DNA from: Actinacidiphila acidipaludis
Lineage (GTDB): Bacteria > Actinomycetota > Actinomycetes > Streptomycetales > Streptomycetaceae
Direction of reading: 5' to 3'
DNA: 64,000 bases
NCBI RefSeq assembly: GCF_019890725.1
Contig: NZ_JAINZZ010000042.1
Coordinates: 1-64,000 of the forward strand
Part shown: piece by piece, positions 15,278 through 23,905 of the stretch
How the letters are laid out: each line of letters begins with the position of its first letter
Numbering within the stretch: the stretch's first letter is position 1
Notes under the pieces: generated by a model
Database searches by the model: none
The model's input: only the letters and a program-made list of their open reading frames with translations
Told to the model about the DNA's origin: nothing
Program-made: the position numbers and the translations under genes

Positions 15278-16084
15278 ATGGCAACGAAAACGGGGACCCG
15301 CCCTTACGGGTACGACGATCTGCGCGGGCTGATGTCCCGCATGACCGGCGACGAGAAGCACGGACCCGCGGCCACCTCGACGCTCGACGTGCTGTGGGTG
15401 CTCTACGACCGCGTCCTGCGGATCTCGCCCAACGCCCCGGACGACCCGGAACGCGACCGTTTCCTCCTCTCCAAGGGCCACGGCCCGATGGCGTACTACG
15501 CCGTGCTCGCCGCCCGCGGCTTCGTCCCCGAAGAGTGGCTGACCGGCTTCGGCGCCTACGACTCCCCGCTCGGGCACCACCCGGACCGCACGCTCGTGCC
15601 GGGTGCCGAGATCGGCTCCGGTTCGCTCGGGCACGGTCTCGGGCTCGCGGTCGGCAGCGCCCTCGGCCTGCGGGCCCAGGGCCTGACCGAGCCGCGCGTG
15701 TGGACGCTGGTCGGCGACGCCGAGATGGACGAGGGCAGCAACCTCGAGGCCGTCCAGTACGCCGGTGCCGTGGGCCTGGACCGGCTGAACGTCGTCGTCG
15801 TGGACAACCGGTCGGCGACGCACGGCTGGCCCGGCGGCCTGGCGTCGCGCTTCGAGGCCGAGGGCTGGTCGGCGGTGACGGTCGACGGCCGCGACCACCA
15901 GGCGCTCTTCGACGCCTTCACCGCCCCTCACCCGGGCCGGCCGCACGTCGTCGTGGCCCGCGTCGAGGCGAAGGACGCGGCAGCGGTCGTCCAGGGCACG
16001 AACGTCCTCCGCGACGACGACGAGGACGAGGACGAGGACCGATACCCGCAGAGCCACCACAGCGCACACAGCCACCAGAACTGA
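15278..16084 (+). CDS. Transketolase, N-terminal (TPP-binding) subunit
   Basis: 268 residues corresponding to the thiamine-diphosphate-binding half of transketolase. Motifs: DRFLLSKGHGPMAYY (substrate/TPP histidine), GSLGHGLGLAVG, and GDAEMDEGSNLEAVQYAG...VVVVDN, the GDG-like TPP/Mg motif ending in Asn. The last 25 residues form an odd tail with an acidic run (DDDEDEDED) and then His/Ser (HHSAHSH). ATG 15278 is used (MATKTGTRPYG). It pairs with the C-terminal subunit 17 bp downstream; such split transketolases transfer two-carbon ketol groups between sugar phosphates or serve special pathways. Its promoter carries a SoxR-like box. Confidence 0.93.
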   Translation: MATKTGTRPYGYDDLRGLMSRMTGDEKHGPAATSTLDVLWVLYDRVLRISPNAPDDPERDRFLLSKGHGPMAYYAVLAARGFVPEEWLTGFGAYDSPLGHHPDRTLVPGAEIGSGSLGHGLGLAVGSALGLRAQGLTEPRVWTLVGDAEMDEGSNLEAVQYAGAVGLDRLNVVVVDNRSATHGWPGGLASRFEAEGWSAVTVDGRDHQALFDAFTAPHPGRPHVVVARVEAKDAAAVVQGTNVLRDDDEDEDEDRYPQSHHSAHSHQN

Positions 16085-16101
16085 GACACGGGGGTACTCC
16101 G

Positions 16102-17004
16102 ATGGACACCATGCGTGAGCGCTTCGCCACCGTCACGACCGACCTGCTCGACCGCGACCCGCGCCTCGCCCTGGTCCTCGCGGCCATCTCCGCGGACCGC
16201 TTCCAGGACGCGGCCCGCGCCCATCCGGACCGCGTGATCGACGTGGGGATCAGGGAACAGCTGCTGGTCGGCGCGGCCGGCGGGCTCGCCCTCACGGGCC
16301 TGCGGCCGATCGTGCACACCTTCGCCAGTTTCCTGGTCGAGCGGCCCTTCGAGCAGGTCAAGCTGGACCTCGGGCACCAGGGCGTGGGCGCGGTACTGGT
16401 GAGCGCGGGCGCGTCGTACGACAACGCGTCCGGCGGCCGCACCCACCAGTCCCCCGGCGACGTGGCCCTGCTCGACACCCTCGACGGCTGGACGATCCAT
16501 GTACCGGGCCACCCGGACGAGGCCGAGGCGCTGCTGCGGCATGCGGCGGCGGACGGTGACCGTCACGTCTACGTGCGGCTCAGCGAGCAGGCCAACCTCG
16601 CGGCGCTGCCGGTGTCACCGGGGCGTTTCCCGGTGGTGCGCGAGGGGCGGGACGCGGTGGTGCTGGCCGTCGGGCCGATGCTGGACGCGGTGCTGGAGGC
16701 GACGTCGGGCCGCGACGTGACGGTGCTGTACGCGTCGACGGTGCGGCCGTTCGACGCCGCGACGGTCGCGGCGACGGTGAGCCGCTCGGTCCGGCCGGAC
16801 CTGGTGCTGGTCGAGCCGTACCTGGCCGGCACGTCGGCAGCCGCGGCGAACGAGGCGCTGGCCGCCTTCCCGCACCGCGTCCTGGCGCTGGGTACGCGCC
16901 GCGAGGAACTGCGGAAGTACGGGTCCTGGCAGGAGCATGTGGTGGGGCACGGCCTGGACGCGGGGGCGCTGCGGAGGCGGATCGACGAGTTTCTGGAGTT
17001 GTGA
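16102..17004 (+). CDS. Transketolase, C-terminal (pyrimidine-binding) subunit
   Basis: 300 residues. It contains RVIDVGIREQLLVGAAGGLALTG, in which the Glu of IREQ is the residue that activates the TPP pyrimidine, then TFASFLVERPFEQVKLDL and a C-terminal transketolase domain (LVLVEPYLAGTSAAAANEAL). It forms the active site together with the N-terminal subunit encoded directly upstream. ATG 16102 fits the family start. Arginine and histidine residues for phosphate binding (GRTHQSPGD) are present. Co-transcription with the upstream half under the SoxR-box promoter is inferred from the 17-bp spacing. Confidence 0.93.
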   Translation: MDTMRERFATVTTDLLDRDPRLALVLAAISADRFQDAARAHPDRVIDVGIREQLLVGAAGGLALTGLRPIVHTFASFLVERPFEQVKLDLGHQGVGAVLVSAGASYDNASGGRTHQSPGDVALLDTLDGWTIHVPGHPDEAEALLRHAAADGDRHVYVRLSEQANLAALPVSPGRFPVVREGRDAVVLAVGPMLDAVLEATSGRDVTVLYASTVRPFDAATVAATVSRSVRPDLVLVEPYLAGTSAAAANEALAAFPHRVLALGTRREELRKYGSWQEHVVGHGLDAGALRRRIDEFLEL

Positions 17005-17411
17005 GGGCGGTGGCCGCGCCGGGCGGCGGGGCGGTGCTGAGGGCGCGGGCTGCCCCGGTGACGGGTACGTCCGACCCTTGCCTTGTCGGCCGGCGAGCCG
17101 ACCTGGACGCGGTTTCATCCCATGCGCCGGCATGCGGGCCGGTTCGGGCAGGCCGTCCCGGATGCGTGCCGGATCGGTGTGACGAGACCCGCGCCCGCTC
17201 CCGAATCCCGCGCGGGGGTGACCGCGTCGCCGTTCCGGCCACCGGCAGGCGGACGCTGCGGCTCGCGTGCTCGGACCGTACTCCACCGCGGCCGCACCGA
17301 CGACCAGCAGACGTTCCCACGACCTGCGGCTCGTTCGGACGGCGGATGCCGGCGGCGGCAGCAGCCCGGGCGGCGTTGCCGCAGCCCGTGTCCCTGGCTT
17401 CTCTGACGACG
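17005..17411. other. 407-bp intergenic stretch without recognisable content
   Basis: Lies between the convergent transketolase gene and the membrane-protein gene. No coding region with normal codon use, no RNA gene and no strong hairpin was seen. A minus-strand open frame crosses it, but it is the out-of-frame continuation of the gene at 17412-18205. Confidence 0.6.
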
Positions 17412-18205
17412 TCAGGCGCCGGCCGGCGCGGGCGCGGGCCCTGTGCCCGGCTCGCCGTCCGTACCGGCACCGGAACCCGAACCAGCACCCGTCTCCGTTC
17501 CGGCGTCCCCACCCGCTGGCCCCCACCCGTCGTCCCGGACGCCTGGTCCGCGGCCGCGCCGCTCGGAGCGGGCGCGCCGCTCGGAGCGGGCGTGCCGCCG
17601 CCGGAACCACCGGAGCCGCCCGGACCGCCGCCGGGCTCGGCGACGCCGCTTCCGTCCCCGCCCGAGCCGGACGGCTTCTCGTCCTTCTTCGGCGTGCGCG
17701 GCACCGCCAAAGCCTGCCGCCGGGCGTCCTCGGCACTGTTCTGCGCGCCCAACGTGCCGAAGTAGAAGCCCGCGACGGTGGCGAGCACGGTCATCAGCGC
17801 GGTGACGATGGTCTTGCGCAGGTCGCCGGAGTCGGAGCCGGCGGACAGCATGGCGACGGCGAGCGCGAACCCGACCAGGGCCAGGATCAGGACGGCGATG
17901 ATGCTGCGGGTGAGGCCGCGGACGCCGCGGGGCTCGCGCAGATCGCGCAGGAAGTCGCGCACTTCCTGGTCGGTGGCGGCGTGGCTGATCAGGTGGTCGG
18001 TGAGCTGCTGCCGCCACGCGGTGGCCCGCCGTACGTCCATGATCATCGGGATCACCGCGATGACGGCGATGACCACGACCACCGCCGCGATCAGCACGAA
18101 GGCGGTCCGTCCGCTGAGGCCGGATATGGGCTGCGTCTGCTGGGTCTGGGCGGCCAGACCGGCGGCGCGCGCCAGGCCGGTGCCGTGGGCAAAGAGGTTG
18201 GCCAT
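17412..18205 (-). CDS. Membrane protein with Gly/Ser/Thr-rich tail; probable frameshift
   Basis: ATG 18205, with GGGAGA upstream. An N-terminal helix (TAFVLIAAVVVVIAVIAVIPMIM), a central soluble stretch (QQLTDHLISHAATDQEVRDFLRDL), a hairpin of two more helices (IIAVLILALVGFALAVAML and TIVTALMTVLATVAGFYFGT), then a Gly/Ser/Pro-rich tail. The expected end is ...GTETGAGSGSGAGTDGE...APAGA* at 17412, but it is in another frame from the start; the switch must be at about 17505-17530, within C runs of the plus strand. Unshifted, the protein would run 277 codons further, antisense to the transketolase, with poor composition. I read this as a one-base indel. The function is unknown. Confidence 0.7.
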
Positions 18206-18601
18206 CGCGCTCTCCCGAAGTCTCAAGGGCGGGCAGGATCCCAGCGCCGGCGCGAACCGGTCAAGTCCTCGTTCAAGCACGCGATTTGGGGAGCCGGCTT
18301 CCCCCGTCACCCCAGGCTCCGCCGTACCACCGTCAGATGGTTCTCCGGCCGGAAGCCCGGCCCAGATTCCGGACCCCGGCCACACCCCCGGCCCCCGAAC
18401 GAAACCCAATCCTTGATCGATACATCTAGCGGCGGAGCCATACGCCTGAGCAGAATCGGATACGCGCAAGGATGCGAGACGCGAACGCCAGACCGGCCCG
18501 GTCCCGGGCGGTCCGGGCGGTCCGGGCGGTCCCGGTCACCGGGCGGACCGGGGTGGCCCGGGTCCGAAGACGCCAGATCACAGCACTTGAGGAGCAGCAC
18601 G
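18206..18601. other. 396-bp region upstream of lacZ
   Basis: Divergent intergenic region. It must contain the promoters of the membrane-protein gene and of the beta-galactosidase gene, but I see no convincing operator. Three tandem copies of GGGCGGTCC (18506-18532) lie 70-95 bp before the lacZ start. Confidence 0.55.
18506..18532. repeat. Three tandem 9-bp repeats (GGGCGGTCC)
   Basis: Perfect head-to-tail copies in the lacZ upstream region; may be simple GC-rich expansion or a binding site. Confidence 0.7.
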
Positions 18602-21600
18602 ATGCACGAGGCGCCGCCGGCCGGGGCACTGCCGTACTACGAGGACCCCTCGCCCGGCACGGGAGCGCTCCCGCCGCGCGCGTGGTGGGCGGTGTCCGAC
18701 GCCCGGCGGCTGAACCTCGGCGGCGCGTGGCGGTTCCGGCTGTCGGCGACCGCGCAGGCCGAGGACGAGTCGTTCGCCCGCCCCGGCTTCGACGCCTCCC
18801 GCTGGGACGTGCTGCCGGTACCGTGCCACTGGCCGCTGCAGGGCCACGGGCGTCCCGCGTACACCAACGTGCGCTACCCGTTCCCGGTCGATCCGCCGTT
18901 TGTGCCGACGGAGAACCCGACCGGTGACCATCTGCGGCAGTTCGATCTGCCGGACGACTGGCCGGGCGGTGCGGCGGTGCTGCGCTTCGACGGCGTCGAG
19001 TCGTGCGCGCGGGTGTGGCTGAACGGCACCGAACTGGGCGTGTTCAAGGGCAGCCGGCTGCCGGTGGAGTTCGAGGTCGGCGAGTTGCTGCGTCCGCGCG
19101 GCAACGTGCTGGCGGTCCGCGTCCACCAGTGGTCGTCGGGCAGTTACCTGGAGGACCAGGACATGTGGTGGCTGCCCGGCATCTTCCGGGACGTCACGCT
19201 GATCGAGCGTCCCGAGGGCGCGGTCACCGACTTCTTCGTGCACTGCGGTTACGACCACGCGACCGGTCTGGGCACGCTGCGGGTGGACTGCGAGCCGCAC
19301 GGCACCGTCACCGTCCCGGAGTTGGGGCTCGACATCCCGACCGGCGAACCGGTGATCGTGCCGGTGGAGCCCTGGTCGGCTGAGCTGCCGCGCCTGTACG
19401 ACGCCGAACTGGCCACCGAGGGTGAGCGGATCCCGCTGCGGATCGGCTTCCGCACGGTGGCCGTCGAGGACGGTGTGCTGAAGGTCAACGGCCGCCGGAT
19501 CCTGCTGCGCGGTGTGAACCGGCACGAGTTCGACCCCGACCACGGCCGGGCGGTGGACCTGGAGACGATGCGGCGCGACGTGCTGCTGATGAAGCAGCAC
19601 AACATCAATGCGGTGCGGACCAGCCACTATCCGCCGCATCCGGCGTTCCTGGAGCTCTGCGACGAGTTGGGCCTGTGGGTGGTCGACGAGTGCGACCTGG
19701 AGACGCACGGCTTCCAGGAGGTCGGCTGGCGCGGCAACCCCGTGGACGACGAGCGCTGGACTCCGGCGCTGCTCGACCGGGCGGCGCGGATGGTCGAGCG
19801 GGACAAGAACCACCCGTCGGTGATCATGTGGTCGCTGGGCAACGAGTGCGGCACCGGACGCGGCCTGTCGGCGATGGCGGCCTGGATCCGCGGGCGCGAC
19901 GCCGTCCGCCCGTTGCACTACGAGGGCGATCTGTCGAGCGCGGACGTCGACGTCTACTCGCGGATGTACGCCGACCACGCGGAGTGCGAGCTGATCGGAC
20001 GCCGTGAGGAACCGCCCCTGGAGGACGCGGAGTTGGACGCCCAGCGGCGGGCGATGCCGTTCATCCTGTGCGAGTACGCGCACGCCATGGGCAACGGTCC
20101 CGGCGGGCTCACCGAGTACCAGGCGATCTTCTCGGCGTACGAGCGCTGCCAGGGCGGCTTCGTCTGGGAGTGGATCGACCACGGGCTGCGCCGCAGGACC
20201 GCGGACGGCACCGCGTACTTCGCCTACGGCGGGGACTTCGGCGAGGAGGTCCACGACGGCAACTTCGTGTGCGACGGCCTGGTGTTCCCCGACCGCACCC
20301 CGTCGCCGGGCCTGCTGGAGTTCAAGAAGGTCGTCGAGCCGGTGCGCATCGTCGGCGACCCCGGGCGCGGTACCGTCACCGTCACCAACCTCCATGATTT
20401 CGCCGACCTTTCGGGCCTGACGTTCCGCTGGGCCTACGAGGAGGGCGGGGAGGCCGCCGATCGCGGCCGTCTGAAGGTGCCCGAACTGCAGCCCGGGGAG
20501 AGCGCGGTGCTGGAACTGCCGCTGATGCCGAAGAGGACGGGCCGCGGTGAGGCGTTCTGGACGGTACGGGCGACGCTGGCCGAGGACACCGCGTGGGCGC
20601 CGGCCGGGCACGAGGTGGCCTGGACGCAGTTCGCCGCGGCCCAGGGCGACGCGCAGGGAGGCCAGTTCACGGCGGGAGAACGGGCTACGGCGGGACGCCA
20701 GTTCACCGCGAGCGGCCAGTTCACGCCCAACCGCGGGAAGCCGCACAGCCCGCGGCTGGCCGAGGGCGGCATGGTCGTCCTCGGCCCGGGCGTCTTCGAC
20801 GCGGCCACCGGGGCGCTGCGCTACCTCAACGGCAATCAGGTGACCGGCCCGGCGCTGGACGTCTGGCGGGCCCCGGTCGACAACGACCGCGGCATGGCCT
20901 GGTACCCGCAGGGCCAACTCGACCGGCAGTGGCGGGAGCTGGGCCTTCACCGCATGCGGCACCGCGTAATGCGGGTCGCGGTGGGCGGCGACACGCTGAC
21001 CGTCACCACGCGGGTCGCGCCGGCGGCCACCGACCTGGCGCTGCACACCGTCTGCACGTGGTCGTCGACCGGCGACGGGCTCACCGTGGACGTCGAGGTC
21101 ACGCCCGAAGGCGACTGGACGCTGCCGCTCCCCCGGCTGGGCCTGCGTATGGGCGTCTGCCCGACCATGGACGAGGTCGAGTGGTACGGCGGCGGGCCGG
21201 GCGAGGCCTACGCCGACACGCGCGCCGCCTCCCGCATCGGCCGCTACCGCTCGACGGTCGACGCCCTCCAGACCCCGTACGTGCGGCCGCAGGAGAACGG
21301 CGCGCGGGCGGACGTGCGCTGGGCGGAGTTCCGCCGCGACGACGGTACGGGGCTGCGGGTGGAGGGCGCACCGCCGTTCTGGCTGACCGCCCGCCCCTGG
21401 AGCACCCAGGCACTCGACGCCGCCGAGCACACGCACGAGCTCGTCCGCGACCGCACGCTGTGGCTGCACCTGGACCACGCGGTGCACGGCGTCGGCAGCC
21501 ACGCCTGCGGGCCCGAGGTGCTGCCCGACTTCCGGCTGACGGCCGCGCCCGCGACGTTCTCCTTCACCTTCACCCAGCTCGCCCCGTCCGAGCCCCCGAC

Positions 21601-21637
21601 CGCCCTGCGTTCCCTGACCCACCCGGAGCAGCCGTGA
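18602..21637 (+). CDS. lacZ: Beta-galactosidase, glycoside hydrolase family 2 (LacZ type)
   Basis: 1011 residues, the size of E. coli LacZ (1023). Order: GH2 sugar-binding domain (WDVLPVPCHWPLQGHGRPAYTN), Ig-like domain, TIM barrel, Ig-like domain, and the beta-galactosidase small chain at the C terminus (VEWYGGGPGEAYADTR). The acid/base Glu is in SLGNECGTG (about residue 415). The nucleophile Glu is in ILCEYAHAMGNGPG (about 491), 76 residues apart as in E. coli. It hydrolyses terminal beta-galactosides in the cytoplasm, as there is no signal peptide. ATG 18602 follows GAGGAG. Residues around 685-705 contain a repeated QFTA/QFTP insertion. A GNAT gene overlaps its stop by 4 bp. Confidence 0.95.
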   Translation: MHEAPPAGALPYYEDPSPGTGALPPRAWWAVSDARRLNLGGAWRFRLSATAQAEDESFARPGFDASRWDVLPVPCHWPLQGHGRPAYTNVRYPFPVDPPFVPTENPTGDHLRQFDLPDDWPGGAAVLRFDGVESCARVWLNGTELGVFKGSRLPVEFEVGELLRPRGNVLAVRVHQWSSGSYLEDQDMWWLPGIFRDVTLIERPEGAVTDFFVHCGYDHATGLGTLRVDCEPHGTVTVPELGLDIPTGEPVIVPVEPWSAELPRLYDAELATEGERIPLRIGFRTVAVEDGVLKVNGRRILLRGVNRHEFDPDHGRAVDLETMRRDVLLMKQHNINAVRTSHYPPHPAFLELCDELGLWVVDECDLETHGFQEVGWRGNPVDDERWTPALLDRAARMVERDKNHPSVIMWSLGNECGTGRGLSAMAAWIRGRDAVRPLHYEGDLSSADVDVYSRMYADHAECELIGRREEPPLEDAELDAQRRAMPFILCEYAHAMGNGPGGLTEYQAIFSAYERCQGGFVWEWIDHGLRRRTADGTAYFAYGGDFGEEVHDGNFVCDGLVFPDRTPSPGLLEFKKVVEPVRIVGDPGRGTVTVTNLHDFADLSGLTFRWAYEEGGEAADRGRLKVPELQPGESAVLELPLMPKRTGRGEAFWTVRATLAEDTAWAPAGHEVAWTQFAAAQGDAQGGQFTAGERATAGRQFTASGQFTPNRGKPHSPRLAEGGMVVLGPGVFDAATGALRYLNGNQVTGPALDVWRAPVDNDRGMAWYPQGQLDRQWRELGLHRMRHRVMRVAVGGDTLTVTTRVAPAATDLALHTVCTWSSTGDGLTVDVEVTPEGDWTLPLPRLGLRMGVCPTMDEVEWYGGGPGEAYADTRAASRIGRYRSTVDALQTPYVRPQENGARADVRWAEFRRDDGTGLRVEGAPPFWLTARPWSTQALDAAEHTHELVRDRTLWLHLDHAVHGVGSHACGPEVLPDFRLTAAPATFSFTFTQLAPSEPPTALRSLTHPEQP

Positions 21638-22254
21638 CCAGCCCCGTCGTCCGCCCGTACCAGCCCGCCGACCTGCCGGCCCTGTATGACATCTGCCTGC
21701 GCACCGCCGACGCGGGCCAGGACGCCACCGACCAGTACCCGCCGCAGGACCGCGAGTTGCTCGGCGCGATCTTCGCGGCGCCCTACGCGGTGCTGGAACC
21801 CGGCCTGACGTTCGTCCTGGACGACGGGGACGGGAACGCGGTCGGTTACGTCCTCGGCACCGGTGACACGGCCGGATTCGTCAAGCGGTTCAGGGACGAG
21901 TGGCTGCCGGGCGTCGCGGGCCGCTGGCCCGCGCCGGCCGGTGAGCCCACCACGCCCACGGAGGCGATGGCGGCGCTGCTGCACACGCCGGAGCGGATGG
22001 TGCTGCGCGAACTCGCCGACTACCCGGCCCACTTGCACATCGACGTGCTGCCGCACTTCCAACGCGGCGGTCATGGGCGCGCGTTGATGAACGCCTACCT
22101 CGCGGCGCTGGCCCGGGCCGGGGTTCCGGCCGTCCACCTGGGCATGCTCACCGTCAACACGCCGGCCCGCGCGTTCTACGACCGGCTGGGGTTCCACGAG
22201 ATTCCGGTGAGCGACCCGGGCGTGCTCACGTATTTGGGGCGGGCGACGGCGTAG
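21634..22254 (+). CDS. GNAT-family N-acetyltransferase
   Basis: 206 residues. The start GTG overlaps the lacZ stop (GTGA), so the two are translationally coupled. The GNAT core is seen in YPAHLHIDVLPHFQRGGHGRALMNAYL (beta-4 strand and the Q/RxxGxG/A acetyl-CoA loop, here QRGGHG) and AVHLGMLTVNTPARAFYDRLGFHEI (motif B). The N-terminal half (VRPYQPADLPALYDICLRTADAG) is like eukaryotic O-GlcNAcase C-terminal acetyltransferase-like domains and their bacterial kin. With lacZ, a role in modifying an amino sugar released by the glycosidase is possible but unproven. Confidence 0.92.
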   Translation: MTSPVVRPYQPADLPALYDICLRTADAGQDATDQYPPQDRELLGAIFAAPYAVLEPGLTFVLDDGDGNAVGYVLGTGDTAGFVKRFRDEWLPGVAGRWPAPAGEPTTPTEAMAALLHTPERMVLRELADYPAHLHIDVLPHFQRGGHGRALMNAYLAALARAGVPAVHLGMLTVNTPARAFYDRLGFHEIPVSDPGVLTYLGRATA

Positions 22255-22349
22255 GGCTGCCGGCCTCGGGAGCGGCCGAACCTCAGCGGAGGCTGCGAGG
22301 AACTCGGGGTCAGGGAGGCGGGTCTTCGGGGGTTGCGCCGGGGGTGCCT

Positions 22350-22724
22350 TCAGCCCCGGGCCGCTTCCCCGAACAGGCTCTCCGCGGAGGGCGATTCGGC
22401 CTCCACGACGAGCACGGTCATCCCCGTGTCGGTCCAGGTCTCGTGCTCCTCCCCCGCGGCCCAGCAGGCCGCTTGCCCTTCCGCCACCGCTTCGGCCTCA
22501 CCCTCGGCGCCGCTGGCCCAGCCCTGCCCCTGCGTGACGATGAGGATCTGGGGCGTCGTCGCCGGATGCCGCCCGATCCGTCCGCCCGGCTCCAGACGCA
22601 TGACGGTGACGGCCGCGGAGCCGCTTCCGCGGTGAACCCGGACGCGACGTACGCCTTGGCTGCCGTGGGCCGTCGCCGGGGAGCCGGCGCTCATGTCGAT
22701 GCTCAGGACCTTCATGCCGGGCAT
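22350..22724 (-). CDS. Cupin-domain protein
   Basis: About 124 residues, single-domain cupin. The two conserved cupin stretches are VMRLEPGGRIGRHPATTPQILIVTQGQGWASG (motif 1, with its His and the glycines) and WAAGEEHETWTDTGMTVLVVE (motif 2, with EEHE). The metal-binding residues are only partly canonical. Small cupins of this kind act as metal-dependent isomerases/dioxygenases or as sensors; nothing fixes the substrate. Start is ATG 22724 or ATG 22715 (MKVLSID); neither has a clear ribosome-binding site. Confidence 0.88.
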   Translation of the reverse strand: MPGMKVLSIDMSAGSPATAHGSQGVRRVRVHRGSGSAAVTVMRLEPGGRIGRHPATTPQILIVTQGQGWASGAEGEAEAVAEGQAACWAAGEEHETWTDTGMTVLVVEAESPSAESLFGEAARG

Positions 22725-22778
22725 TCTGCGGCAGCCGACGGCAGTTGGGGCCGTGACGGCGGCCAGAAAGTACGTCGG

Positions 22779-23117
22779 TCAGGCGGGGCGCGGCTCGGAG
22801 CGCAGGAAGGCGCTCATCTCTGCGGCGAGGTTGCGCATGTCCTCTCCTGGGGCGTGCTCGGTCGTCGCCTCGAAGCGCCACTCGTCGGACGGAGGGTGGT
22901 CGTGCATGCCCCAGGTGAGGTGCACGGCGTGCCCGGAGTGCCGTGCGGAAAGGGTCAGGTCGCCTTCCAGGGACCGCCACGTCCGGGCGCCCTCCCACCC
23001 GCGGAAGTCTTCCGCCAGCTCGGCGAGGAAGACGTCGAGACCGTCGCCACCAAGGGTGCGGACCAGCACCTCGACGTTCACCCACCGGCTGCGCGCCGTC
23101 ACCAAGAAGTCGAGCAA
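22779..23117 (-). pseudogene. DUF6228-like protein, N-terminally truncated
   Basis: The frame encodes about 110 residues with FLAELAEDFRGWEGARTWRS, LTLSARHSGHAVHLTWGM and a late GEDMRNLAAEMSAFLRSE helix, the pattern of DUF6228 proteins. Full-length members usually have about 40 more residues at the N terminus; here similarity begins abruptly (LLDFLVTARSRW) 24 bp from the stop of the TetR gene upstream. Only TTG 23117 or GTG 23102 could start it, both without a clear ribosome-binding site. Read as a remnant. DUF6228 has no established function. Confidence 0.55.
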
Positions 23118-23140
23118 GGGGCTGCCGCGGTGGGTGCCCG

Positions 23141-23887
23141 TCAGAGGGTCCGCGTTTCGCCGGGTTGTTCGAGATGTGGGCGGTTGAGGTCGTGCAGTCC
23201 GGTGTTGATGAGGCGTGCTGCGCGGTGGACGTCGGCGGTGACGGCGGCGTGGAGGCCTGCTGCGGTGTGGGCCGGTTCCAGGTGTTTGTGAAGCGACTGG
23301 AACTGGATGGGCCACAGGGCGAGCAGGGCTGCTGCGGCGATCTGGGGTTCGGGGTCGCCAGGATGCAGGCCGGCTCGTGCGGCCAGGATCGCGGCGACGG
23401 CGGCGGCCTGGCGGTCGGTGGTGTCGCGGTGGTGGGCCCTCAGGGAGGGGGTGGAGCGGATGAGGCAGGCGAAGCGCCTGAGCGTGCCCTTGGCCTGAGT
23501 GAGGTCGGGCTGGCCGAAGATCCATGCGGTCAGCGCCGAGAGTTGTTCGGCCAGGATCAACTGTGCCGCTTCGACGGCGGGCAGGCGCGGGTCGGCGAGC
23601 ACTTTCTCCAGGGAGGCGAGGGTGGATTCGCCTAGGTCCAGGACCAGGGATTCCTTGGTCGGGTAGTAGTTGAACACCGTCTTCTCCGAGACGCCGCACG
23701 CCTCGGCGACCTCGGCCACCCGCACTGCGTCGAAGCCGCGCTCGATGAACATCTCGGTGGCGGTGTCCGAGAGCCGTCGGCGCAGCAGGCGCTTCTTGCG
23801 TTCGCGCAGGCCTTCGGTGGCGGGCGGCTCCTCCCGGGGGCGCAGGGCCGTCCAGTCCACCGTCTTCATGGTCATGGTCGAGAGCAT
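23141..23887 (-). CDS. TetR/AcrR-family regulator
   Basis: About 248 residues. HTH domain: LRERKKRLLRRRLSDTATEMF and RVAEVAEACGVSEKTVFNYYPTKESLV, with recognition helix SEKTVFNYY. The C-terminal domain of about 170 residues is all-helical. Several in-frame ATGs (23893, 23887, 23875, 23869) are possible; 23887 has AGGA at good spacing. It is divergent from the SRPBCC gene at 23965 across a gap containing two tandem TTAC-N7-GTAA sites, which it should bind to repress both genes. Confidence 0.92.
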   Translation of the reverse strand: MLSTMTMKTVDWTALRPREEPPATEGLRERKKRLLRRRLSDTATEMFIERGFDAVRVAEVAEACGVSEKTVFNYYPTKESLVLDLGESTLASLEKVLADPRLPAVEAAQLILAEQLSALTAWIFGQPDLTQAKGTLRRFACLIRSTPSLRAHHRDTTDRQAAAVAAILAARAGLHPGDPEPQIAAAALLALWPIQFQSLHKHLEPAHTAAGLHAAVTADVHRAARLINTGLHDLNRPHLEQPGETRTL

Positions 23888-23905
23888 AGCCATCCTGAGG
23901 CATAT

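Noticed and set aside
16580..17411. Minus-strand continuation of the membrane-protein frame across the intergenic gap and the transketolase gene
   Set aside because: Pro/Arg/Ser-rich translation without similarity; the natural end of the protein is found at 17412 in the neighbouring frame.
18506..18532. Three 9-bp repeats as a CRISPR or regulatory array
   Set aside because: Too short, no spacers, no cas genes; kept only as a simple repeat. No CRISPR array was seen anywhere in the window.
18578..21622. Very long open frame antisense to lacZ (about 1000 codons)
   Set aside because: It is the complementary shadow of a GC-rich gene; its product is His/Arg/Gly-rich without any domain, while the plus strand has full GH2 motifs.
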